Source of the DNA: JBLHKE01 sp047619485
GTDB lineage: Bacteria; Verrucomicrobiota; Verrucomicrobiia; Verrucomicrobiales; DEV007
Reading direction: 5' to 3'
DNA: 5,148 nt
Assembly (NCBI GenBank): GCA_047619485.1
Contig: JBLHKE010000584.1
Span: forward strand, 1 to 5,148
Shown here: one piece after another, positions 1 to 4,645 of the stretch
How the letters are laid out: every line of letters starts with the position of its first letter
Numbering within the stretch: position 1 is the first letter of the stretch
The notes under the pieces: generated by a model
What the model saw: only the letters and a program-made list of their open reading frames with translations
What the model was told of the DNA's origin: nothing
Databases searched by the model: none
Position numbers and translations under genes: made by a program

Positions 1-668
1 CACTCCTGCTCAGCCACTCATCAGCCGATGAGAAAGAGCCGAGCTACCGCTTCGAATTCAAAGTGACCAAACAGAAGGTCAGCGGAGACGAGAAGGATAG
101 AAAAAAACCACAGAGGAATCCACCTCCGGGCCAAGGCCAAGGTCAACCACCCAGACCTGGCGGCGAGATGGGCGAATCCGAAAGCTGGCGCTACAAGATT
201 CAGGTCGACAACAAATCTCTCTCGGACATCGCCGACCTGGAAGCCAATTACACCCTCTACGTCAGTGCGTCTAAAAGTCGAGGTGGTGCGCGTGGCTCGA
301 GCAAGGATGACAAGAGCAAACAGCCCCGCACGATCACCGGTGAGACCTCACTCGAGCCCATCGCCCGCGGAAATCGAACGACATTCGAAACAACTGCAGC
401 CGCCATCCGCGGAGGCGGCGGCCGACCAGGAGGAGGACCTCCCGGCGGTGGTGGCGGTCGTCCCGCTAGAGGCGGTGGCCCTGGCGGAGGTGGCAACGGG
501 CAAGGTGGCGGCCCCCAAGGTCCATCCGGCCCAGAGAAACTCGACGGTATCAAAATCGAACTCTTCCTCGGCGATAAAAAAGTTGGCGAGTACGTCTACG
601 GCAACGCCGCGAAGCAGGCCGCACGCGACAAGAAACGCGACAAGAAACGCTCGGACCGAGAAGACTGA
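1..668 (+). CDS. Exported Gly/Pro/Arg-rich protein of unknown function (5' end missing)
   Basis: The reading frame is open from base 3 to the TGA at 666-668. A GTG at 63 could be called as a start, but the codons before it read LLLSHSSADEKEPSYRFEF. This looks like the end of a signal peptide followed by a mature beta-strand, so the true start is probably left of the window. Visible order: a short strand-rich N-terminus, a charged and proline-rich linker, a beta-rich stretch (WRYKIQVDNKS ... ANYTLYVSAS), a Lys/Ser-rich linker, ITGETSLEPIARGNRTTFET, a glycine-rich tract, then KIELFLGDKKVGEYVYGN and a very basic tail (RDKKRDKKRSDRED). The alternating hydrophobic strands suggest one beta-sandwich (Ig-like) domain interrupted by disordered inserts; this is inferred, not a recognised family. 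It would act outside the cytoplasm. It converges on the SpmAB gene with 9 bp between stops and no room for a separate terminator. I cannot assign a function. Confidence 0.75.
   Translation, partial: LLLSHSSADEKEPSYRFEFKVTKQKVSGDEKDRKKPQRNPPPGQGQGQPPRPGGEMGESESWRYKIQVDNKSLSDIADLEANYTLYVSASKSRGGARGSSKDDKSKQPRTITGETSLEPIARGNRTTFETTAAAIRGGGGRPGGGPPGGGGGRPARGGGPGGGGNGQGGGPQGPSGPEKLDGIKIELFLGDKKVGEYVYGNAAKQAARDKKRDKKRSDRED
411..533 (+). repeat. Glycine-rich low-complexity coding tract
   Basis: About 40 codons are almost entirely Gly, Pro and Arg (patterns such as GGGGRPGGGPPGGGGG), made of GGC/GGT/GGA triplets in a G-rich run. It lies inside the exported protein and probably encodes a flexible disordered insert between two beta-strands. 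Such tracts are prone to length change by slippage. A minus-strand proline-rich frame across it is only its shadow. Confidence 0.8.
624..647 (+). repeat. Two tandem copies of a 12-nt unit
   Basis: The unit cgcgacaagaaa occurs twice, head to tail and identical, followed by a further cgc. It encodes RDKKRDKKR in the basic C-terminal tail of the exported protein. The perfect identity suggests a recent in-frame duplication. Confidence 0.85.
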
Positions 669-677
669 TCGGGGGCG

Positions 678-1958
678 TTACTGACCGAAGAACCAGTAGG
701 CGACGAAAATCGCCGCGGTAATTCCCGCCGCATCGGCTGCCAGCCCGGCTAGGACGGTGTAGCGGGTCTTGCTCACGCCGACGGCACCAAAATACACGGC
801 CAGGGTGTAGAACGTCGTCTCGGTAGAACCCTGGAAGGTACAGGAGAGCCTACCGATGAAACTATCGACCCCATGAGTCTGCATGGCCTCGACCGCCATC
901 CCACGAGCACCGCTCCCGCTGAGCGGCTTCATGAGCGCGGTCGGCATCCCCTGCACCCATTCGGTCGGCAACCCCATCGAAGAAACCAGCCCAGCAATGG
1001 CACCGATGACCGCGTCCATCGCCCCAGAAGCACGGAAGATCCCCACCGCGACTAACATTGCCACCAGGTAAGGAATGATCTTGATCGCCACGCCAAACCC
1101 GTCCTTCGCGCCGTCGATGAACGACGAGTAGACGTCCACCTTCGCCGCGACAGCTAGGCATACGAACCACGCGATGATCCCGAGGATAAACAGCGCCGCG
1201 AGCATCGTCGATTGCAGTTGCACCGCCGCAGGCCCCTGGGTGTTCGCGACGTGTTCAAAATACAAGACCAGTCCAGCCATGAAAGCGGTCGCCCCACCGA
1301 GGTAGGCTAACACTACCGGGCGCAGCAAATTGATCTTCTGGAAGAACGCCACCATCAGCAGCCCGGCAAGCGTCGCCACAAAAGTCGCGATCAGGATCGG
1401 CACGAAGATGTCGGCCGGGTTGGCAGCGCCATTCACCGCCCGCAAGGTCATCACCGAGATCGGGATGATCGTCAATCCCGAGGTATTCAGAACCAGGAAC
1501 ATGATCTGTGCGTCCGACGCCGTGTCCTTTTCAGGGTTCAACTCCTGGAGTTCGTTCATCGCCTTGAGGCCGAGCGGAGTCGCCGCATTATCGAGGCCGA
1601 GCATGTTGGCAGAGAAGTTCATCATCATCGATCCGCCCGCCGCGTGATCTCGGGGCAAGCTCGGGAACAGCGCTTGGAAAAACGGCGCCACCAGGCGCGT
1701 CAAGACCCGCACGGCGCCCCCCATTTCCCCCACCTTCATTATGCCGAGCCACAGCGACATCAGACCGATGTAACCGAGTGAAATCGTCGCGGCAACCTCA
1801 GCCATTGAGGTCACCTTGTTGCCCTCGCTATCCCGTCCTCCGAGCAACATCAACAACACCTGATGCATCGGTTCGAAGTCCTTCCAGATAACCAGTTTGC
1901 AAAACGCGGTGGAAATACCGATCAGGAGAAAACTGACCCAGATAACATTGAGTGCCAT
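678..1958 (-). CDS. SpmA-SpmB fusion, nucleoside-recognition (Gate) domain membrane protein
   Basis: This is an integral inner-membrane protein in which SpmA- and SpmB-like halves are joined in one chain. In Bacillus the two are separate spore-maturation proteins linked to spore-core dehydration; in non-sporulating bacteria the role and substrate are unknown. The SpmA half carries NFSANMLGLDNAATPLGLKA (residues 114-133) and the LNTSGLTIIPISV segment (158-169). The SpmB half carries MKPLSGSGARG (343-353) and FQGSTETTFYTLAVYFG (375-391). About eight hydrophobic segments are visible, including residues 2-17, 185-205, 213-233, 251-272, 295-311 and 402-423. I chose the ATG at 1958 (MALNVIWVSF, 426 aa), because the hydrophobic N-terminus starts there as in SpmA. 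A TTG at 1979 would add seven residues. Neither start has a clear Shine-Dalgarno site. The gene appears to stand alone, and the upstream region is occupied by an inverted-repeat element. Family assignment is firm; transport substrate is not known. Confidence 0.93.
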   Translation of the reverse strand: MALNVIWVSFLLIGISTAFCKLVIWKDFEPMHQVLLMLLGGRDSEGNKVTSMAEVAATISLGYIGLMSLWLGIMKVGEMGGAVRVLTRLVAPFFQALFPSLPRDHAAGGSMMMNFSANMLGLDNAATPLGLKAMNELQELNPEKDTASDAQIMFLVLNTSGLTIIPISVMTLRAVNGAANPADIFVPILIATFVATLAGLLMVAFFQKINLLRPVVLAYLGGATAFMAGLVLYFEHVANTQGPAAVQLQSTMLAALFILGIIAWFVCLAVAAKVDVYSSFIDGAKDGFGVAIKIIPYLVAMLVAVGIFRASGAMDAVIGAIAGLVSSMGLPTEWVQGMPTALMKPLSGSGARGMAVEAMQTHGVDSFIGRLSCTFQGSTETTFYTLAVYFGAVGVSKTRYTVLAGLAADAAGITAAIFVAYWFFGQ

Positions 1959-2002
1959 GGCTAACAGCTTGGCACCCAAGGGCTACATTCTCAATCAAGG
2001 AT

Positions 2003-2010
2003 CTCCAACG
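2003..2010. repeat. Left copy of 8-bp direct repeat (probable target-site duplication)
   Basis: The sequence ctccaacg directly abuts the left end of the inverted-repeat element and recurs exactly next to its right end. This is read as duplication of the insertion target. Confidence 0.55.
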
Positions 2011-2213
2011 CTTTTGTTCGAGTGGAAAACGGCGCAGCCATGTAGCGTAGCCTTTAGAGGCTGCGTCAGAGACGGCAGTCCAGTCTGCGCATGGCCTGAG
2101 CTCTCGACGATAAGCCAGGCGCCCTGGATTCCGTTCGCGCACTGGCCACCAGAAAATGGGATCGCTTCGGCGGACGCAGCCTAAAGACTACGCGACTATC
2201 CGGCTGAACAAAA
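2011..2213. mobile_element. MITE-like 203-bp inverted-repeat element
   Basis: No gene is visible here. The ends read ttttgttc (2012-2019) and its exact complement gaacaaaa (2206-2213). Further in, 2035-2067 and 2173-2206 are imperfect inverted copies sharing cagcc, cgtag, ctttag and gctgcgtc. The element is bordered on both sides by the same 8-mer, ctccaacg (2003-2010 and 2214-2221), as expected of a target-site duplication. Inside the left arm, 2045-2053 can pair with 2058-2066 as a 9-bp stem (two G-T pairs) around a ttag loop. It contains no transposase, so it would be non-autonomous. It separates the FabZ-like gene from the SpmAB gene. The boundaries may be off by one base at the left. An alternative is a REP-like dispersed palindrome with a chance flanking repeat. 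Confidence 0.6.
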
Positions 2214-2221
2214 CTCCAACG
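2214..2221. repeat. Right copy of 8-bp direct repeat (probable target-site duplication)
   Basis: The sequence ctccaacg follows immediately after gaacaaaa, the right end of the element, and matches the left copy at all eight positions in the same orientation. Confidence 0.55.
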
Positions 2222-2253
2222 GCCAGGAGTGCCCGCCTTACCTTGCGGCCGCC

Positions 2254-2267
2254 AGTTATGCATAACT
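2254..2267. other. 14-nt perfect palindrome, agttatgcataact
   Basis: This is a perfect two-fold symmetric site in the short stretch downstream of the FabZ-like stop codon, directly after another palindrome (gcggccgc, 2245-2252). It could be a protein-binding site, or a weak hairpin at the end of the operon transcript. There is no T-run after it, so I do not call a terminator. One such 14-mer by chance in a window this size is not very unlikely. Confidence 0.35.
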
Positions 2268-2282
2268 CAGTGCCGACGCCAG

Positions 2283-2720
2283 CTACCCGAGCGTCCCGCT
2301 CAAGGTCACTACCGCCTTCGCCAGCGTCTCCCCACGCACCAGCACCTCACCATCCGCCAGCACCAGGTTTCCCATCCGCCCGCTGATCTTCGCGTGGATC
2401 ACCAACTCGTCCCCCGGGACAGCAGCCCCTAGAATCTTCACGTTGCGCAAGGCGCTGAGGCGCATGTCAGACATCGTCGCCGCCTCTGGATCCGTCTGCG
2501 CGACCACCCCAGCCAGTTGCGCGATCGCCTCGGCCAACACCACCCCCGGCATCATCGGATTGCCAGGGAAATGACCGGCTAGGAATACCTCATCGCCGCG
2601 CACCAGATACGTCCCCTCGCCAGAAACTCCGGGTTCGAGCGCAACGAGTCGATCGACAAAGCGAAACTCCCTACCGTGCGGCAAGTCATCTAAGGCGGAC
2701 TCCAGATTGATCTCGCCCAT
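2283..2720 (-). CDS. FabZ-like 3-hydroxyacyl-[ACP] dehydratase (hotdog fold)
   Basis: A 145-residue cytosolic hotdog protein, close to the usual FabZ length of about 150. In fatty-acid or polyene synthesis this family removes water from 3-hydroxyacyl-ACP to give the trans-2-enoyl-ACP. The active-site block GHFPGNPMMPGVVLAEAIAQ (residues 49-68) matches the FabZ pattern, with catalytic His50 and Glu64 both present. The N-terminal HGREFRFVDRLVALEPG is also typical. The ATG at 2720 lies only two bases after the stop of the LolA-like gene, so it is the third gene of the operon and probably translationally coupled; the upstream bases (AAAGACGAAG) give a weak ribosome site. Because it sits with a LolA-like protein rather than with lpx or fab genes, it may serve a specialised acyl product (as in aryl-polyene clusters) instead of housekeeping fatty-acid synthesis. 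That is inference. Confidence 0.9.
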   Translation of the reverse strand: MGEINLESALDDLPHGREFRFVDRLVALEPGVSGEGTYLVRGDEVFLAGHFPGNPMMPGVVLAEAIAQLAGVVAQTDPEAATMSDMRLSALRNVKILGAAVPGDELVIHAKISGRMGNLVLADGEVLVRGETLAKAVVTLSGTLG

Positions 2721-2722
2721 CG

Positions 2723-3394
2723 CTACTTCGTCTTTTGCACCTTCGTCTTGTAACCGGTCAGGTTCACCATGAACTCCGCGTCCGGCACGCCGGGATCCTT
2801 CTCCACATTCTTGAAAACCGTGTGCCTCGAAGAGCCATCCCTGAACCGTAAATAGAAGCCTCTCAGTTCAAAAGATCCGTCCGCGACATAGAAGATCATC
2901 TTGCGCAAGCCAAGCGCCATCCGCTTGTTGTTGAGCTTCACCGTCACGTAGTGGATGCCGTCCCGCAGTTCCTCGCCAGTTACCGTGAAGTTCTTGTCGA
3001 ACTCCGCCGCAGTCTTGGGAAACCCAGCCTCGATGAAGTTGAATCCGATTGCAGCCTCCTCGTCCTTCAACACCGCGAACGGATAGATCGTCGCCTCCTT
3101 GCGCCTCAGGTTGGCAACCACCAAATCCCCCTTGGCCTTCTGCACCGCGAGGGTCACGGCCGGCTCCCCCATCTGCCAGCGGAACGAGCCCGGCGCGGAG
3201 TAGGCAAATTTCCCATCGGTCGTGATCGGACTCCCCTTCGCACTCTGGGTGCTATCCTGGGTAAAATCGGCTTTGAGCGACTTGATCTTCGCTTGGCCAG
3301 CCAGCCATTTTGTCACCACTACCGAATCGTTGGCGATCGCTGCCGATTGGAAAACGAGGAGGCTCAGGGCCAGCCTGAAAAGGGTCGCACTCAT
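2723..3394 (-). CDS. LolA-like periplasmic (lipo)protein/lipid carrier
   Basis: A 223-residue exported protein resembling the outer-membrane lipoprotein carrier LolA, whose half-barrel carries lipidated cargo across the periplasm. A signal peptide is clear: MSATLFRLALSLLVFQSAAIA with cleavage expected after Ala21. The mature part shows family features: SLKADFTQDSTQS (39-51), GKFAYSAPGSFRWQMGEP (61-78), then alternating beta-strands to FRDGSSRHTVFKNV (184-197) and PDAEFMVNL near the end. I chose the ATG at 3394 for the signal peptide; the same frame stays open to 3646 upstream, but that extension overlaps the kinase gene and makes no plausible protein. The start is 7 bp after the kinase stop and the stop is 2 bp before the FabZ-like start, so the three genes form one operon. 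No LolB or LolCDE is nearby. The specialised LolA-like proteins found in aryl-polyene-type clusters are a better comparison than the housekeeping LolA. The cargo is unknown. Confidence 0.85.
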   Translation of the reverse strand: MSATLFRLALSLLVFQSAAIANDSVVVTKWLAGQAKIKSLKADFTQDSTQSAKGSPITTDGKFAYSAPGSFRWQMGEPAVTLAVQKAKGDLVVANLRRKEATIYPFAVLKDEEAAIGFNFIEAGFPKTAAEFDKNFTVTGEELRDGIHYVTVKLNNKRMALGLRKMIFYVADGSFELRGFYLRFRDGSSRHTVFKNVEKDPGVPDAEFMVNLTGYKTKVQKTK

Positions 3395-3401
3395 AGTAAA
3401 G

Positions 3402-4178
3402 TCATCGCACCGAAGCAAGCGCGGCGCGAATCTCTTTTTCCAGTTCGAAATCGAAGCCGACCGGCATCGCCGCCTCCACCTCGAGACCCGCGACCACCTT
3501 CTTCCGCAACCTTCCCAGCCGCTGCGGGAGCAATTCACGTAACTCGATGATCCGCCCGCGCAGGACACCGTCCTCGACTTCCTCCAGTAACTCTCCCAGC
3601 AGTCGCTGGTAGTCTTTCGAGAGACCTCTGGAAAATCCCCAAGCACAGATCCGCATCGCCGGATCCCAAAACGTCCGCAACGGCGAGATCAGGCCGGTGT
3701 CGACGATCATCAATCGGCCGTCGACCAGCGCGAAGTTGCCCATGATGAAATCGTGCATGTAGAAACCGCGCGCACGCACCCGTTCCACCAGCACCACCAT
3801 CTCCTCCACCAGCGCCAAAGCCTCAGCCGGTTCCGCCAGTGAGAGGCGGTGATCGAGAAACGCATCCGTATCAAAGCGCTCGCGAGCCACCGCCATCTTC
3901 TTCCGATACCGCCGCAGCTTCGCGCTGCGCCCAGTCATCTTCGGAGCGAGAAATCGCACATTTTCCAACAACAGAAATGGTGCCGCAAGGCCACCGAGAG
4001 AATCGCGCACCTCCGCGTTCCACCTCCAGGAAGAGACCCACTTCGCCAGCACCGAGAGCAAGGTAAAGCGCGGCACCTTCACCACCCAACGCTCACTGCC
4101 GAACACATCCCCCTGCGTCCCGCGCCCGACAGGCTCCAGCGCCTTGTCATCACCCCTAAATGGTTTTCCGCTCTCCAT
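3402..4178 (-). CDS. Small kinase-fold protein (YrbL / lipopolysaccharide-kinase-like)
   Basis: A 258-residue protein with no signal peptide or membrane segment, so probably cytosolic. It carries the core of the protein-kinase fold: a glycine-rich loop VGRGTQGDVFG (17-27), the VVKVPR strand with the likely ATP-binding Lys34, a catalytic loop YMHDFIMGNF (140-149) with Asp143 and Asn148, and the metal-binding Asp160 in IVDTGL. All key residues are therefore present. The short size and HD-x4-N loop fit the YrbL/WaaP-type small kinases that act on sugars or lipids better than a Ser/Thr protein kinase, but the substrate cannot be read from the sequence. The C-terminal 60 residues are charged and helical. 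It is the first gene of the operon with the LolA-like and FabZ-like proteins, which suggests phosphorylation of an envelope lipid, glycolipid or precursor. The ATG at 4178 is the only good start; no Shine-Dalgarno site is seen. Only 35 bp separate it from the palindromic element upstream. Confidence 0.8.
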   Translation of the reverse strand: MESGKPFRGDDKALEPVGRGTQGDVFGSERWVVKVPRFTLLSVLAKWVSSWRWNAEVRDSLGGLAAPFLLLENVRFLAPKMTGRSAKLRRYRKKMAVARERFDTDAFLDHRLSLAEPAEALALVEEMVVLVERVRARGFYMHDFIMGNFALVDGRLMIVDTGLISPLRTFWDPAMRICAWGFSRGLSKDYQRLLGELLEEVEDGVLRGRIIELRELLPQRLGRLRKKVVAGLEVEAAMPVGFDFELEKEIRAALASVR

Positions 4179-4213
4179 CGTTAAACGCGTGTCATCAGAG
4201 CCAAATGCGAAAT

Positions 4214-4383
4214 CCTAGGAGCCTGTCGGACTTACCTGATCCGGCAACAATCGTTTTAGAATTCGCCCAAATCCACCCTCCGCTTTGGCGAATATTCCAA
4301 TATACTCCTGCATCGGACGGCGGATTATGACTGAATTCTAAAACGTTTTGCTCGAAATCATCTAAGTCCGACAGACTCCTAGG
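4214..4383. mobile_element. 170-bp palindromic element (MITE-like)
   Basis: The whole stretch is an imperfect inverted repeat centred near 4298. The outer arms 4214-4234 and 4363-4383 match at 20 of 21 positions (gcctgtcggactta against its complement taagtccgacagac). An inner block cgttttagaattc (4252-4264) is perfectly complemented at 4333-4345 with the same spacing. Positions 4271-4282 and 4314-4325 pair at 10 of 12 with a one-base shift, and atatt/aatat (4292-4296, 4299-4303) closes the centre. It codes for nothing. Both ends carry cctagg, so a ctag target duplication flanking gag...ctc ends is possible but not separable from the palindrome. It lies between the tRNA-Ser and the kinase operon. 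It is most likely a non-autonomous transposon remnant or a large REP-like element. Any transcript across it would fold into a long hairpin. Confidence 0.65.
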
Positions 4384-4394
4384 GGTTAGAGACT

Positions 4395-4403
4395 AAATAA
4401 AAA
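4395..4403 (-). terminator. T-rich run just after the tRNA-Ser 3' end
   Basis: On the tRNA strand the CCA end is followed at once by TTTTTATTT. The tRNA's own stable 3' arms precede it, but no separate hairpin does, so this may end transcription only partly. The palindromic element 11 bases further on could also act as a stop. Confidence 0.3.
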
Positions 4404-4491
4404 TGGCGGAGGGGGTGGGATTCGAACCCACGGTAGGTTTCCCTACGTCGGTTTTCAAGACCGGTGCATTCGACCACTCTGCCACCCCTCC
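4404..4491 (-). tRNA. tRNA-Ser (anticodon UGA)
   Basis: A complete class II tRNA of 88 nt with an encoded CCA (4404-4406). The acceptor stem GGAGGGG/CCCCTCC is seven perfect pairs with discriminator G. The anticodon loop CTTGAAA puts UGA at 4455-4457, reading UCA and other UCN serine codons. The long variable arm pairs GTAGG with CCTAC around GAAA, as serine tRNAs require for SerRS. The T arm is GTGGG-TTCGAAT-CCCAC. The outermost anticodon-stem pair (4464 and 4448, positions 27-43) is C-A rather than a Watson-Crick pair; this is mild and does not suggest a pseudogene. Confidence 0.97.
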
Positions 4492-4515
4492 AGATGGATT
4501 GTCGCTGGGAGTGCA

Positions 4516-4543
4516 ATTATGTACTGGCCTCGCGGACGCGCAA
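4516..4543 (-). promoter_or_regulatory. Putative sigma-70-type promoter of tRNA-Ser
   Basis: On the minus strand TTGCGC (4538-4543) and CATAAT (4516-4521) are separated by 16 bp. This places the start about 18 nt before the mature tRNA 5' end, a usual leader length to be trimmed by RNase P. It is a match by eye only. Confidence 0.45.
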
Positions 4544-4623
4544 GGAGCTTTCACAGCGAATTGCACCTGAGCCGATCCCCCACCCAGATGATTTGCCCCT
4601 GCGCTATTCCCTTCGATGCTTTT

Positions 4624-4639
4624 CCCTACTAGAATAGGG
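4624..4639 (+). promoter_or_regulatory. Short inverted repeat and -10-like box before the discoidin-type gene
   Basis: The bases cccta (4624-4628) and taggg (4635-4639) form a perfect 5-bp stem around ctagaa, ending six bases before the ATG at 4646. The overlapping tagaat (4630-4635) resembles a -10 box, which would leave the message almost leaderless, but its -35 region is poor. The site could be an operator, a hairpin at the start codon, or chance. Confidence 0.25.
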
Positions 4640-4645
4640 TTTCTT

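Noticed and set aside
257..553. Minus-strand proline-rich 98-residue frame
   Set aside because: It is the antisense shadow of the glycine-rich tract, since GGC/GGT codons read as Pro/Ala/Thr on the other strand.
63..668. GTG at 63 as the start of the first gene
   Set aside because: The frame continues upstream to the window edge with a signal-peptide-like end (LLLSHSSA), and there is no ribosome site before 63. The gene is better read as partial.
2045..2066. Hairpin in the left arm of the 203-bp element as a rho-independent terminator for the operon
   Set aside because: The stem is good, but no T-run follows on either strand, and it lies over 200 bp past the FabZ-like stop. It is explained as part of the element.
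1828..2263. Small open frames on both strands in the spacer near 1828-2263
   Set aside because: They run through the inverted-repeat element and into the SpmAB gene, show no recognisable protein pattern, and arise from chance open frames in GC-rich repeats.
2723..3646. The longer 307-residue version of the LolA-like protein
   Set aside because: The extra 84 N-terminal residues overlap the kinase gene in another frame, are Arg/Ser/Trp-rich nonsense, and would bury the signal peptide that starts at the ATG at 3394.
4214..4383. CRISPR repeat or attachment site next to a tRNA gene
   Set aside because: There are no repeated units with spacers, the sequence is an inverted and not a direct repeat, and no copy of the tRNA 3' end is present as an attachment duplication. 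No integrase is nearby.
4214..4383. A promoter for the kinase operon inside the palindromic element
   Set aside because: Several -10-like boxes occur on the minus strand (tagaat, cataat, tatatt), but none has an acceptable -35 box at 16-18 bp, so I could not support a specific promoter.
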